Positions 29,301 through 44,300 of a stretch of DNA of 54,305 bases are shown piece after piece (positions within the stretch are counted from its first letter, which is position 1; each line of letters begins with the position of its first letter). The position numbers and the translations under genes are program-made. The DNA is from Roseisalinus antarcticus. Its GTDB lineage: Bacteria; Pseudomonadota; Alphaproteobacteria; Rhodobacterales; Rhodobacteraceae. The stretch spans positions 1 through 54,305 of the forward strand of contig NZ_FWFZ01000025.1 in the NCBI RefSeq assembly GCF_900172355.1. Direction: 5' to 3'. The notes beneath the pieces are model-generated. The model was not told where the DNA came from and made no database searches. It worked only from the letters and a program-made list of their open reading frames with translations.

Positions 29301-32300
29301 TGGAAATAGACATAGGGCGCGTCGATATTGGCCTCGTTGCGGACCGAGACCACGAAGTCGGCCAATGTGTCGGTCTGCGACACCGAGCGTGGCCCGTTGA
29401 TCGAAACGCCGATATCGCCCGAGACCGCGCGTTCCACGTTGAGCCTGTAGGGCAGAACCGCCCGCGCACCCGACGGGTTGGTGACCGATACGTCGTAAAG
29501 CCCGCGCGGCGCGCCGGTCAGGTCGAACGTGGCCACGATCGTCGTGGCATCGACCACCTGCCAGGCGACGGGCTCGAACGCCGTCGCCCCCGGGCGCGAC
29601 AGGCGCGGGATCGCTTCGGGGCTGAACTGGCTGCCCCGGATCGTCGTGGTCACATAGGCCCCGGCCCCGAGCCGGTCGGCGGCCACATCGTCTATCGCCA
29701 GCGGAAGCAGCCGCGGCGTGACCGTCACGCTCTCTCCCGCGCCCGAGGAGCGGACCAGCAGGTAATAGCTGCCCGGCTCGGTGCCCGGGATCACCACGCG
29801 GCTGCCGGTGCCGCCCTGCCCCGCGTCGGAAGCGTCGAAATCGCCCCGACTCGCGGCGCGGTCATAGGCGATATAGAGATCGGCCGCCCCGTCGGCGCCT
29901 TCGGACAGGACCTGCAGCGTCTGCCCCGGCGGCGCGTCGATGCGAAAGAGCCGCTCTTCCCCCGCGGGCAGATCGAGGCTGACGGTCTCGCCCAGCGACA
30001 GGCGCGGCACGGTGACCGTCAACGGCGTGGCCGAGACGGCGACATTGTCGACCTCGCGGTCGGCCTCGTAGACATCGTTGAAGACGTCGGACCGGACGAT
30101 CACCCGCCAGCTGCCCTCGGCCACGCCGGGCAGGACCGTGTCGAGCGTCAGGCTGCGGCTTTCGCCCGCGGGCAGGTCGGCCTCGGTCGTGACCTTTCCG
30201 ATCAGGATGTCGCCGGTGTCGAGCGTCCCGTCCCGCGACAGGTAGACCGCATCGGTCCAGGGGCCGCGCACCGCGTTGCTGCCCGCGTTCACCGCCGACC
30301 ATGTGACCTGTATCGGATCGCCGCTGCGGGCGCTGGCGGGCGCGGTCAGGTTGTCGGGCCGCAGGTCCGCCGGCGCCGGCAGATCGACCGCGATCGCGCG
30401 CTCCAGCCGGTTGTTCGCCTCGCCCGCCGCGGTCTCGAACACCTGGCCGTTGGGCCAGTTGCGCCAGTAATCGGCCTGGAAATTCAGAACATAGGTGCCC
30501 TCGGTCGCGGTGAACGGGATCCGGAAGGTGATCTCGCCCTCCTCGGTCTCGCCGGGGGCCATGACCGGCACCGACCCGGCCTCTTGCGGCAGCGCGGCCG
30601 AGATCGTGCCGCTCGCGCCCGGAAGGCCGAAGCCAATCCGCGCGTAGATCCGCGCGAGATCCGCCGGAACCGCCGTGCCGTCGTTGCGCAGGCGGTAGGT
30701 GAGCGTGACCTCCTCGCCGGCCACGACGCGGTCGGGCACATCGAGGCTTTCGATCACGATGTCGGGCCGGTCGGCGGGCAGGACGGTGATGTCGCGCACC
30801 GAGAGGTTGTTGGATTCGCCCGCGCCCTCGCCCACCGTCTCGGAGGCCTGCAGATCCAACAGCCGCAGACCGCCCGCGCGGACGCCGGGCACCGGGTCGA
30901 TCCCGCGCAGCCCGCCGCCGTCAGCCATGGCCAGCAGCTTGAACGTGCCGTCGAGCGTGTAATGCACCCGCGCCTCGATCTCGGCCTCGTAGCTCTCGCC
31001 GGGGTCCAGCGCGATCTCGGCCAGGGTGCCGTTGTCCGCGCCGCCCTCGGGGTCGGCCGGGTCGGGCAAATGGTCGTCCTCGCTCAGCTGGCCGTCCGCG
31101 GACAGCACCAGCCGGTCGATCCAGGTCGGCGCGGCGATCGCGTTGCCCTGGTTCCGGACCTCGATGACGGCGGTGAAGGTCTCTCCGGCGACGACGGTGT
31201 CGGGCGCCTCGAACCGGGTGATCACCAGGTCGGGCGCAAGCGTGCCGATCCTGATGTCGGCGCCCAGCACGTTGCCGTCGTCGAAGACGTCGTAGGCCAG
31301 GTTCTGATACTGAAAGCCGCGGCCCTCGGTCCGGATGCTGCCGGTCCGGTCGAACCCGAGCTTGGTGGCGAAGGTCGATCCGCCCGGCGCGTTGGCGCGC
31401 ACGTGGATCCGGTAGTCGCCATCGCCGATGTCGACGGGAATGTCGACCTGCCGGGTGTTGCTGTAGCGCTCGCCCGGCGCCAGCGGCGCGTCGAAGGACG
31501 TGCCGACCGTCTCCAGCTTGACATAGGTGTCGTTCCCCGGCCCCAGCGACAGCCAGATCTGGTCGTAGAGCGTGTCCGTCCCCGGCCAGAGCGGCCCGCC
31601 CGAGACGTTGGTCACGGTATAGGTCACCTCGGTCCTTGTGCCGGCGATGGCCGAGGCTTCCAGCTGGATGTCGGTGACTTCGAGGTCGGTGACCTGCTGG
31701 CTGAACGACACGTCGCGATAGGCCAGGTCATTGTCCGGCCGGGCGTCGGAGGCAGAGCTGACGTCCAGCACCAGGAACCGGCCCTCGACCTGCGGGCCAA
31801 TGCGGAACCGCTTGGTGACGGTGACGGTCTCTCCCGGCGCGATCTCGACGTTCTCGCCGTCCATCGAATTGAAGATGCCGGCGTAGTAATCGAGGTTGTA
31901 GGCGTTGGTCGCCGCCGCCGGATGGTCCGAGATGTCGAGGTTCCAGCCCCAGTCGCCCGCGGCGATGGTCAGGTCGCCGCGGTTCTCGAACCGCATGGTG
32001 ACGTCCTGGTAGGTGCCGTCGGTGCCCGGCGCAGGGGCCATTTCCAGGCCCGCGACGGCCAGGTCGCTGCGCTGCACCGGCGCGGGCCGGCCGATCACGA
32101 TCACCTCGGCGTTGCGGCCGCCGCCGGCCTTGAAGTTGTTGCCGTCGGGCGTGTTCGGATCGTCCGGGTTCACGTTGTCCGAAAAGGTCTCCTCGGGCTC
32201 GGTGTCGAACGGGTCGATCCAGGGGGTCAGGTGCCAGCGGCCGGTCTCGAGCGTCTCGGGGATGGTGACGACCGCCGAGGTGTCGTAGCCCGCCAGCGGC

Positions 32301-35300
32301 CCCAGCACGCCGCTGTCGCGGGTGATCGTGCGCAGCAGGATGTCCCCCTCCGAGGAGGACGGGCGCGGCCGGTTGCGGTCGCGCGTCAGCCAGATCTGTT
32401 CGAGGAAGGCGCCCTGCCGGGTCTCCGCCTCGCCAAGGTTGGTGACGGTATAGCTGACCTCGGCCGTGGCGCCGGCGAGCACCTGGTCGGGGCCGCTGAC
32501 ATCGCTGACCGCGAGATCGGCGAAGGGGATGCCCGCGACCTCGATCGCGCGGGTCAGGCGGTTGTTGTCGGTGGCCCCGAATTCGTCCAGCCCGCGCAGG
32601 TTGGTCTCGACCACCAGGTAATACGTGCCCTCGGCCCGCTGCGGCACCGCAATCTCCACCGCGGCCGAACGATACTCCGCCCCGACCGCCAGGGCGGAGG
32701 CGTTCTCCACCTCGATGAAATCCGCGCCGTCGAGGGACGCGTCCGGGTCCGAGACCAGCGCCACCCGGTCGGTCCAGCGCCCGTCCGCGCCGGCCGCGCC
32801 GAGGTTCTGCACGATAAAGTCGAGGCTCAGCGTCTCGCCCGCGGTGATCGTGTCGGGGGCGTTGATGGCCGAGACCTGAAGATCCGGGCGCGGGGCCGGC
32901 ACCACGTCGATCTCGGCGGTGAGCCGGTTGTTGCCGCTGTCGCCGTCGCGCTGGGCACTGCCGCGAGGAAGCTCGACGGACACCTCGAACCAGCCGCCGC
33001 GGACAAAGCCGCCGATGGCGTCGGTGTCGATCCGGGCCGTCCGCTCCAGCCGGTCGCCGATCTGCAGCCCGCCTTGCGTGGTCAGCTCATAGACCTGCGT
33101 CGTCCCGCCCAGCCGTCCGTCCGCGTCGGCATTGGCGACGAAGTGGATTGTCTCGACGTAATCGCCTTCCAGATCGCTTGTCCCTGCGTTCTCGAGCACC
33201 CAGGAGAGCGTCACCACCTCGCCTTCATCGGCGGTGTCGGGGCTGCCGAAGGACACGATCCGCAGGTCGGGCCCGGGCCCCGGGGTCACCGCGAAGGCGG
33301 CGCTGCTGGCGGTGTTGTCGTCGCGGCGCAGCTCGTAGATGCGCGCGGTGTTGGTCTCGACCTCGATCCGGTAGTCGCCGTCGAGGTCCGTCGGCAGCAC
33401 CAGCTCGGCCTGCCCGGAATAGCACTCTCCGGGGCCGAGATAGCCGGGGCGGTCCACGATGGCGAACTCGCGGACCTGGCCGCTGTCGGCCTCCACCACC
33501 TTGACCAGGTCGCGGATCGAGGACGCGGTGCGGAACGCCAGCGCGGTCGACAGGGTGCCGACATTCTCGACGGTCCAGCTGACCTCGACCCGGTCGCCCC
33601 CCCGCAGCCCTCCGGTGCCCTGCGCGGCCACGTCGCGCACGGCGAGATCGACGCTGGGCCCGCGGGCGAGCACGATCTCCTGCCCGTCGATGTCGTTGCC
33701 GGCGGCACCCGCCTGCTGGACCACGGCGCCGGCGGGATCGGTGCGCAGCTCCACCCGGTAGACGCCGTCCGGCACGTCGAAGCCGATGGTCTCGGAACGG
33801 GAGTAGCTTTCGCCCGGCGCCAATGCACCGGCGCGGGTGAACTGGCCGATCCGCGTCTCGTCGCCGTCGCCGTCGACCAGCCACAGCTCGTCGATCCAGA
33901 CATCGGCGCGGGTGGCGGCCGCGCCCGCGTTGTCGACGGTCCAGTCGAAGGTGCCACGGAAGAACGTGCCGCGCAGCTCGCCGGGCGCCGAGAAGGCCGT
34001 GACCGCGAGGTCGGGATAGTCGGTGTCCGCGATCCTCAGCGCCTGTCCGGCGACATTGCCACGGGTGCCGCCCTCTTCGGGGATCGTGCTGCCGGAATTG
34101 GCCTGGACGAAGATCGTCAGGTTCCCGGCCACCGCCAGCGGCAGCCGGACCGTCGCCGAGAGGGATTCGGACGCGTCGGGGTCAAGCCCGTCGGGCCGCG
34201 TCAGATCCGCCAGCCGGATATCGGTCTCCGGGTCGAACTGGCCGTCGCGCGACAGCCAGACGGTGTCGGTGCGTGCGCCGATCGCGGCAAAGCCGGCATC
34301 GTTGCGCACCGTCCATTCGACCAGCAGATCCTCGCCCGCCCGCGCGGCGCCCGCGCCGGGGATGCTGACGGTCTCGACCGCCAGGTCCGCCTGGCCGATC
34401 ACGATCGGGGCGCTGTCGGCAAAGCTGTCCTCGAGCCCGCCCTCGAAGACCCGGTCTAGGGTGTCGGCGGTGACCCGGACCGCATAGCTGCCGGACAGAT
34501 CGTCGGGCAGGAAGACCCGCTGCGTGACCTCGTACTCCGCCCCCGGGGCCAGATCGAAGCCGCGCTCGACCGTGATCAACCCTTCCCTTGTGTCGCCGGT
34601 CACCGGATCGACCAGCGCGATGCTGTCCTGCCAGGGCCCGCGGGCGGCCTCGTCGCCGGTGTTGCGGATGCGGAAGGTGATGTCGATCGGGCTGCCGGCA
34701 TTGGCCCCGGAGGGGGCCGAGACGCTGTCGACCACCAGGTCGGGCGCCGAGCGGCCCTGCACCGCGAGCGCGGCCGCGCCGGTGTTGTCCGCCTCGTCGC
34801 TCTCGGCGATGGCGCCGGTGGCGTCGGTGACCACGATCAGCCGCAGATCGCCCGCGACGTCGCCGGGAATGGTCACGCGCTCTGTGCGCGCCTGCGACGC
34901 GCCGGACTCCAGCGCCGCGCCGCCCGTGACCTCGGCCAGCAGCCGGTCGCCCGCCGACAGCGTGTCGTCCGTCGAAAGATAGATCCGGTCCACGCGGCCC
35001 GCCGCCGCCCGCTCGGTCCCGGCGTTGGTGACCTGCCAGCCGACATCGGTGGTGGCCCCGGCGAACAATCGCGCCGGCGCGGCCGAGACCGCGCCCACGG
35101 CCAGGTTGACGTCCGGCACGGACACCGCGATCTCGTGCGCCGCCGAAAGGTTGTTGGCGCGGGTGCCCGGCTCTTGCAGGGCGCTGTCGGCATCGGCGAT
35201 CACGAAGATCGACCATGTCCCCGCCGCAAGCGACGGCAGGCGCAGCGTCAGGCTGCCCTCGTAGCTGTCGCCGCTGGCCAGCGCCGCGCTACGCGCCACC

Positions 35301-38300
35301 TCGCCCAGCACGATGTCGCCGGCCCCGCCCGGCGCGCTGGCCTGGGTCAGCACGACGCGGTCGGTCCAGTCCGAGACCGAGGTCGCCGTGCTGCCGTCGT
35401 TCGAGACGGTCCAGTCCACGGTGATTTCCGCCCCGGCCAGCGCCGCGCCGGGCGCGCGCGGGGGGCTGACCGACAGGTCCGCCAGCCGGGGCTCGGCGGC
35501 GACCAGGTCAATCCGGGCGTCGTTGTTGTAATACCCGCTGAAGACGTTGGCCGTCAGCTCGGTAAAACCGCGTGTGCCATCCGTGCGCTCGTTCAACTCG
35601 ATCTCGACCCGCAGCGGGCCGACGGCCTCGACCGGCAGGTCGATGACAAACTGCCGGGCAGCGCTTTCGCCCACGTCCAGCCCGGCAAAGCTCCGGGTCC
35701 TCGTCAGCAGCACATCGCCGGACGTGTCGTCGCGCACCACGACGGTATGATAAAGCGTGTCCGGCGTCGGCAAGGTCCCGATGTTGCTGTCGGTCCAGCC
35801 GATGGTCAGCGGGTCGCCCGCCCGCGGCTCGGCCGTGACGATCGCCACATCCTCCAGCGCGAGGTCGGGGGCCGCGACGATCTCGCCCGTGTCGATGTTG
35901 TCGGCCTCGGCGTCGATGCCCGGGGCGCTCTCGGCCACGTCGCCGCCGGTGTCCAGGCGCACCTCGAGGGTGAACATGTCGGTCGCGGCCTCGCCCGCGG
36001 GCACGATGAACTGCACGCTGCGCTCCGCGCTCGCGCCCGCCGCGAGGGCCGAGGCCACCGCCACCTCCAGCCGGTCGACAATGCCGGTGCGGGTGGAGAT
36101 CACCAGCGCCTCGGTCCAGCCGCCCGAGGCCGCGGCATTGCCGTCGTTGCGGGTGGTCCAGCGGATCGTCACCGCCTGCCCGGGGGCCCAGCCGGTCAGA
36201 TCCGGCGGGGTGATGTCCGCGATCACCAGGTTGGGGAATTGCGGCAGCTCGGACTCGGCCTCGAGCGTCGCGGTGTTGTTGCCCTCGGCATCGCCCCCCG
36301 GGTTGCGCTCTGCCAGCGCGTTGCCGCTGTCGGTGACGACCTGCACCGCGATCGGCCCGGCCCCGTCCGCACCCGCGGGCAGCGCAAGGTCAAGCGACCG
36401 GTCGACCCCACCCCCCGCGGCCAACGGCGATGTCAGGTCCAGCGTCAGCTGGGACGACGCGAGGATCGCCCCGGTGTCGCGGTTGCGCACGGTGATCCGC
36501 TCCTGCACCATGCCCGACGCCGGCTCCGAGCCCGCGTTGACGCTGCGCCAGGTCAGCGCGAGAGTTTCGCCCGCCACGGCCGATCCGACGATGGACAGGT
36601 CCGCGACCGTCAGGTCGGGGCCCGCGACGTCGTCGGTGGTGGGGATCTCCACCGGCGCGGGGTCGAGATTGTCGAACAGCGCCAACCGGTATTCCTGCGC
36701 GGGATCGCTGTCGGGCCGGCCGCCGGCGGCGACCAGCATGTAGGCGCCGTCCTCCGGCAGGATCAGGCGGCCGGAATCGGTCAGCCCGAAGCTGTCCACG
36801 ACCTGGCCGGACGGGCCGAAGAGCGTGGAGCGCCCGAACGCGCCGCCCGACACGACGTCGATGAAGATCGCCTCGCCCGCCGTGCCGTCGAAGCGGAACA
36901 TCTTCGCCCCGCTGGCCGGGTCGAGCCGCACGGTGACCGGGCTGCCCGGATCGAGCGCAGCACCCGCGCTTGCGGCAAGCAGGCGCAGCGCCGAGGGCCC
37001 CGCGCCCTCGACCCGCAGCCGGTAATCCCCGGCGGCAAGGCGGAAGAACGGAGACCCCGGACCGCCGTAATCCCCGGCGAAATCGCCGCTTCCGATCTCT
37101 CCATCCGGGCCGATCAGGCGCCACGCGGTGTTGGCGCTGCCGGCCAGCACGTCGACCCAGACATCCTCCGGCCCGGTGAGGGAAAAGGTCAGGTCGCGCC
37201 GCTCGGCCCCCGCCAGATCCAGATCGACCCGGTCGCCCAGGCTCACCGGGATCTGAGGGATCGCGTCGCCCGCGAAGGTGATCGAGACCGTTTCGGGATC
37301 GGCAAAGCGCCGCTGTTCCAGCACCAGGTAGACCAGGCCGTCAGCGGGCGCGGTGAAGCGGATGAGGTCGGCCGCATCGCGCATCCGGGTCTTGGTCAGG
37401 CGGCGGCCGTCCGGCCCCAGCAGCGACAGCACGCTGGAATCGTCCGGCAGGCTCGCCTCGATCCGGTAGTCCTCGCCACCGGTGACCGACAGGGCCAGGA
37501 TCCGGCCGGTCTGCCCGGCGGGCAGGTCGAAGCTGGCGCTGTCGCCAGGCGCGAGCGGCGCCGCGGCCCCCGCCGCGATCACGCTGAAGGCGGCGGTGCC
37601 GGTGCGGTCGTCCTCGTTGGAGATCGTCAGGCGATAGTCGCCCGGCCCCAGCACATAGGCGGCGGGGCCAATCACGCTGTTGGCGTTGGAAGACGGGAAC
37701 TCGCGGGCGCCGACCGTCCCCTCCGGACCCACAAGGCGCCATTGCGCCCGCAGGTCCTCGGCGGCCATGGCGTTGACAAACACCACCTCCGGTTCGGTCA
37801 GGGTGAAGGTATAGGCGCGGACACGGCCGGGCTGGTCGATATCGGCGGTGACCGTCTCGCCCAGGGTCAGCGCCTCGGACAATGTCGGCACCCGGCGCAT
37901 CTGGAAGGTGATGTCGTTGGGCGCGGTCTGCGACCAGACCCCCTCGACCAGCAGCGCGTAGCGTCCGGACCAGGGGAGCACCACCGGGGCCATGTCGCGC
38001 AGGTCGTCCCGGTCCACCTGGGAATCGCCATTGGTGACGCTGCGCAGCTCCTCGCCATGGGGGCCGATCAGCCGGATCGCAACATCCCCGAGGGTCTGTG
38101 CGATCACGTCGACCAGCACGATCTCGCCCGCGGCGGCGTCAAAGCCGAAGGCCCGCGTCTCGTTGCCGGGGTCCAGCGCGACATCGACCGGCGCGGTCTC
38201 GTCGGGCAGGTCCGGGACCGCGCCCAGATCCAGAAGGCGGAAGGCATAGCTGCCAGAGGCCCCGCTGAAGCGATCCGCCTGGACGCGGATCTCGTAGCGG

Positions 38301-41300
38301 CCGGGGCCCAACAGCATGGGCTTGTCGCTGTCGCGGTAACTGGCCCCGTCGGAATTGGCGAAGGTCGCCGCGCTGCGCACCCGCCCGTTCTGACCATAGA
38401 GCGACCATTCCAGCTGCGAGCCGCCGCCGAGCGCGTCGAAGGCGATCAGGGTCTCGCTGTCGAGCACCAGGTCATGGATCACGACCGGGTAATTGCCCGA
38501 GTCGCCCAGATCCTCGATCACGCCCTCGACCAGATCCCCGAGCGCGATCGGGCCGTCCGCCCCCGGCGCGGTGGTGATCGAGACGTTGTCGATGTCGTGG
38601 TTGGCCGTGCCCGCGCTGTTCTCGGTCGAGGCGCGCACGGCGAAGCGTCCCGCGCCCAGCCGCAGCCCCGAGGCGACGTAGACCGCGTCCGCGAGGATCG
38701 TCTCGCTCTCGCCGGGCGGGGTCAGGCCCGCGGTGATCTCGACGCCGCCCCGCGCCTCTTCAAGGGTGACGCGCAGGCGCTGGAACGCGTCGCGGGCGAG
38801 GTCGGCGGTGACGGGGATCTCGGCGATCTCGGTGCGGTCGCGGCGCAGAACGATCCGGTGGTCGGTGGTCCCGTCGCTGGCGCGGGTGATCTCCAGCGCC
38901 ACGTAGATCGTGCGCTCGTGCCGGTCGTCGCCGAAGGCGCTCGGCCCGAAATCGGTGACGCCGGTGACGCCCAGCTCGCGGGCGGGCAGCCAGGCGATCT
39001 CGAACCCGCGGCCCTGGGCGCCGATCCCGCCGAGTGTCGCGGCCCGCATGTCGAAGGCGATCTCGGCCTTGCCGAGCAGCCCCGCGCGGGTCTGGTCAAA
39101 GAACACCGTGTTGGTGGTGGACGTATCGGTCACCCCCGTGAGGCGCAGCAAGCTGTTGCCCGTCCCGTCGTCGATCACCCGCGCCGCCTCGCCGCGCGCG
39201 TTGCCAAGGTCGAATCCGAGGCCCGCGGTCTCGAAATCGGCGGTGCTCTGGCCCAGCGTCGGTTCGCTCTCGCCGCCGTCGAAGATGAAGCGGTGGCGGT
39301 CGCTGGTGTTGGCCACGGTCTCGTCCGCGAAGTCGAACCCCTGCAGCAGCAGATACCAGCGCCCGGCGTCGGGCAGGATCACCCGCCGCTCCGGAAGCGA
39401 CCACTCGTCCATGACCACGTTGCCCGCCGCCGACACGATCTGCGAGCGGCCGGAAAACCGGACGCCGTCCACCGTTTCGATGTCGAAATCCGCAGGCCCG
39501 TCGATGTCCAGCGCATAGAGCCGCACCCCGCGCTGGCTGACCCGCAGACGGTTCGTGACCTCCTGGTTGAACCCGATGGTCTCGGCGATGTCTGCCGCAT
39601 CGTAGAGCGTGAAGACGAACGGCAGGTCGCGGGCGCCGTTGCGGGTGCCGGAGACGCGGAAGACATAATCGCCGGGGCCGAGATCGACCAGCGGGCCGCC
39701 GCCGGACACGACCCGGCCCTCGCCGTCGCGCAGCTCCCACCGCAGGCTGGGCGCCCGCATGTCCGGCAGAAGCGTGGTCGCCGCATCGAGGGTGAAGGCG
39801 AAATCGCGCTGGTCGCCATCGCGCGGCAGCACGCCCTGCACCGTCTCGCCAAGGGTCAGCGGCTGGGCCGGGACGGTCCGGTCGTCCAGGGTGAAGGCGC
39901 CGAAGAGCGGCTCCTGGTTGCCGCTGATATAGGCGAACATGCGCCCGTCGCGCCAGGCCACGGGCCATGACGCCGCGCCGCGCCGGGTATCCGCGAGGTA
40001 GCGGGCCTCGAAGAAATCCACCTCGGCGGCGCTGTCCGGTTCGGTCAGCATCCGGTAGCGGTGGCCGGCCTCGGCATCGAAGGTCACGAGCGTGCCCGCC
40101 AGGCCCGAAGGCGTGTCGACGTTCACCGTGTCGCCCGGCGCGATCAACGTCGCGTCCGCGGCGTCGAGCAGCCGGAACGCGAAGGCGCCCAGGTCTTCGG
40201 GGGTGGGCGGCGTCAGCCGCAGGCGATACTCTCCGGCGCCCAGCGGCAGGATGCTTTCGGGGATGTCGTGATAGTCGAGATCCCCCGAGAACAGCAGGCC
40301 CGCAGGCCCGTAGAGCTCATAGAAGGCACGCGGGCCGCTCAGCCCCTCCAGCAGCAGGTGGCCCGGCGCGGCGCGGGTGAAGGTGTATTCGACCACATCG
40401 TCATGGGCGCGGAACCGGCCCGTCACAGCGTCGTCCGTGACCGGCGCGATCAGGGCGCTGCCCCCCGCCGTGGTCCGATTGAAGAGCGCGTCGCCGGCCC
40501 CCTCCTCGAAGGTCAGGGCGAGGCGCAGGGCCGGATCGTCCGGATCCCAGCTTCCGGCATGTCCGGCGGCCAGCACATCCGGGGCGGCTGCATCGGCGCG
40601 CAGGCGCAGGGCCGAGATCCGTCCCGAGAAACGCGGCTCGAACCGGTCGGCGATCCCGCCCAGGACCAGCGTGCCGGGCGCGTCGAACCAGCTTGTGTCG
40701 ATCAACCTGCTGCCGCGCTTCTGCCCGTCCACGTAAAGGGTCAGCGTGCCGGCGTCGCGGTCGATCACGGCATCCACATCGGCCGGGCGGAAAAGCTCGA
40801 TCGCGTCGTCGGCGCGGACGCTGACGGTCCGCGTCCAGGTCGGAAAATCGAGCGTGCGCACGACGATCTCGGACCCGTCCGCAACAAGCGCGAGCACCTC
40901 GCGCCCGTCCGCAACGAGCGTCGCGATCGTCTGGTCGCCGAAGGAATCGGTTCGGATCCGGGCGCTGAGCGTCAGCGTGCGGCCGATGTCGCCGATCATC
41001 GCCTCGGGGAAGGTCACGGTCTGGCTGCCGGTCATGTCCAGCTCGGTCCGGCCGGTCGGGTCGGTGTTCCAGATCGCTTCGATGGCGGGCGCGGTGTCGA
41101 GTGGCTGCACATCGGCCTCGGGCGCATCGAGCCGCAGCCGCAGCCGGGCGAGAACCGGTTCGGTCCCGAGCCTGTCGCTGCCCTGTCCTTCGATGGCGAC
41201 GATATAGCGGCCGTCCGCCGGCAACCGCATCCGGCCCATGGAATAGACATTGGCGCTGCGTTTCAGCAACGTTCCGTCCGGCGCGAAGACCGCCAGCCTG

Positions 41301-44300
41301 ATCGCGTCGTCGTTCTGCATCGGCAGAGCCCAGCCGATGTCGAGCCTCTGGTCCTTGCGGGCCTCCAGCGCGAGGATCGACGTCGTCGATGCCCCCGGCA
41401 GATCCAGCTGGGTCACCTGCCCCAGCGGCGCGGGGGCGGCCCCGTCGCCCGCGTCCAGCAGGCGGAAGGCGGTCAGCCCCTGGTCTTCGGTCGACAGGGT
41501 ATAACGCCCCGGCCCGAGGGTCAGCAGATTGAACGTCAACCCGTCGTCGATCCGCTCCAGCAGGTCCCCGGTCGCATCGCGCAGATCGACCCGCCCGCCA
41601 AAGACGTGGTCGGCATAGAACCGGCGGGTCTCGGTCAGGGTCATCTCCCAGCGCTGGCGGTCCCCGCCCAGCATGACGGTCGAGACCATCCCGGCGTCGT
41701 CCGGCAGGCCTGCCAGGCGCCCGACCGCCCCCGATCCGCTGCGCTCGGCGGCCAGATCGGCGGGATCCTCCATCCCGAAGGCGGCAACCAGCCCCTCGGC
41801 ATCTGCGACCGCGGCGCTCTGGTAGCTGGCGGCGATCTCGGCCGCGGTGCGGGCGTCGGACCAGATCCGCAGCTCGTCCATGTCGCCCCGGAACGGCGCA
41901 TCGGAGGTGTCGCGACTGGCGCCGAAGTAGAACGGCCGGGTGGTGGCAAGCCCAAGCCCGCCCTCGTCCAGCGCCCCCACTTCGACCCCGTTCAGATAGA
42001 TCGCCATCCGCCCCGCGGCGCGGTCGAGGACCAGCGCGAGATGGCTCCACTCCCCGGATTTGACGGCGGCATCCCCGGAATTGACAAAATAGGCCCGCCC
42101 GTAAGAGCCCGGGCCGAAATGCGCCCGGCCGAAGATCTGGCCGTCGCCGCCGACCCGCAGGTACAGGGCGTCGGCCTCCTCGCCAAGCTCGAACAGGGTG
42201 CGCGCCGTACGGTCGGGGCCGAGCAGATCCGGGCGGAACCAGCCCTCGACCGTCAGGCTGCCGGTGACGTCCAGCGTCTCGGGCGGCGCGACCTCCAACG
42301 CCAGCCCCCCGGCGACCCGCAGCCCGCCGCTGCCGATGACACCTTCGGTGGCCTGCTCGGCCAACGCCCCGGCATCGGGGTCGAGCGGCACGGGCGCGGG
42401 CTCCGTCCGCAGGGCGATCACGGCCTCCCGCGGGTCGGTGATGTCGTAGGCGAACTCGACCCCCACATAGAGAGGGCCGGTAAGCCCTTCCAGATCGAAG
42501 CTGCCGCCGAAACCGGAGACCGGCAGCTCGGCACCGTTGGCGTCGAACAGCTGGGCGGCGAACGGCTCTGCCGCATCCACCGTCAGCCGGGTGGCGCTGC
42601 CACGGTCCAGCCGCACGAACCGCGCCTGCCGCCCCTCGGGCAGGGACAGCGTCAGGCGCCCCGGTCCCGACAGCGTCGGCGCATCGGAGAAATCCACCAG
42701 CTCCAGCGCCACGTCGCGGGCCGAAGACTCCTCGTTTGTGAAGGTCAGGTAATAAGTTTCGCCGACCGCCGCATCCAGGATGGCCTCCCATCTGCTGGAG
42801 ATGCTGTAGCGGTCGAACGGCTGATCGCTGGCGATCACGCCCTCGGGGCCGCGCAGGTCGTAGCTGTGGGAGGCCGTCCGAAGGTCGCCATCCACCAGCA
42901 CCGGCGCCCCCTTGCCGACGAAGCTCCAGGTCTTGCTCTCGCCCGGCTCCAGCGTCGCGGTCAGGATCTCTCCGATGTCGACAGCCTCGGGCGGGTCCAG
43001 GCTCTCGGCCGCAAGCGACCAGGTGGCGGTGGCCGGGCGGGCGTAGCCCTCCAGCGCGATCAGGTAGGTTCCGGCCTCGAAAACGTTGAAGCCGCTGCCG
43101 TCCGTCCCGAACCTCGTGTCCACCAGGATGCCGCCGCCGGGGTCGATGACGCGGAACTGGCGGTTTTCCCCGGAATGCGAGACCACGTAGCGCGTGTTCG
43201 CCGCCGCATCGAGCCGGTAGAGCCCCGCCCGGTTGGTGTCGTCGAAGGTGGTCGTCACCGTCTCGCCGGCGGTGATCGCGGGTGCCGATGCCGCGCCGCG
43301 CAGCGACACGGTATAGTCCATCTCGAATTCGCCGCTCAGATGCAGCCGCCATGTGCCCGGCGTCAGCAGCAGCGGGACGGGATCCTCGCCCGAGAGGTTC
43401 TCGGTGACCAGAACCGTCCCGTCGGGCCCGTCCAGCGAGACCCGCAACGGCCGGAAGCTGCTGGACGTCGTGTCAATGCTGTCGAGCACCGCGAGGATGT
43501 CTTCGGTGATCTCGAATTCATGAACGTCGAGGCCGCCGCCCGGCGTGCCGAGCGTGCCACTGATGGTGTCGTCCAGCGCCGCGGCAAAGACGTTTTCGGG
43601 CGTCTTGCCAAGGGTAAAGGCGATGTCGCGCGGCGAGCTGCCGGTATAGCCGCCCTCGATCAGCAGGCTGTACTGACCCGACCGCTCCAGCGGGGCGAAG
43701 CGGATCAGGTTCAGGCTTTCGGGTGTGCCCACGACCTCGCCATCGGGATCCAGCAGCTTGACCGTGACGCCGAAGTCCGAGGCGTCGGGCGCAAAGGTCA
43801 GCCGGTCGCCGGCCTCGGCATCGAAGGTCCAGGCGGCGGTTTCCGTGGCCCGCTCCTGGTTCAGCGTGATCTCGTCGCCCAGGGTCAGCGCCCCGCCGGC
43901 GGCGATGTCCAGCAGCCGGAACCGATAGGCGCCGGTCTCGTCGCCCGGCGCGTCGACGATGATCTCGTAGGTGCCCGGGGCCAGCGTCAGCACCGGATCG
44001 TCCTGGTTGTCCGCGTCCGAGGCCGCGAAATCCCGCGTCCGGACGATCTCGCCCTCGGGGCCGGTCAGGTTCCAGCGTAGCCGGTCGGGCCCCTCCTGCG
44101 CGTCGAAGACCAGCTTGCGTTCGGCATCAAGCGTGAAGGTGTAGCGGTCGCGCTCGCCCGGCACGTCGATCTGGGCGGCGACAGGCAGCAGGTCGGCGGA
44201 CAGCAGCAGCCGGGGTTCCAGGGTCTCGAACTGGAAGGCACTGTCGACGGGGCAATGCGATCCGTCAGATCCCGCGTGGCGATCCGATGGATCGCGGGAC

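Noticed and set aside
23393-34459. Plus-strand open frame of about 3,700 codons
   Set aside because: Same antisense effect; composition follows the complement of the giant gene and no ribosome site or motif is seen.
35135-44080. Two further long plus-strand frames (35135-39970 and 40061-44080)
   Set aside because: Antisense shadows of the giant gene, with Arg/Gln/Gly-rich low-information translations.
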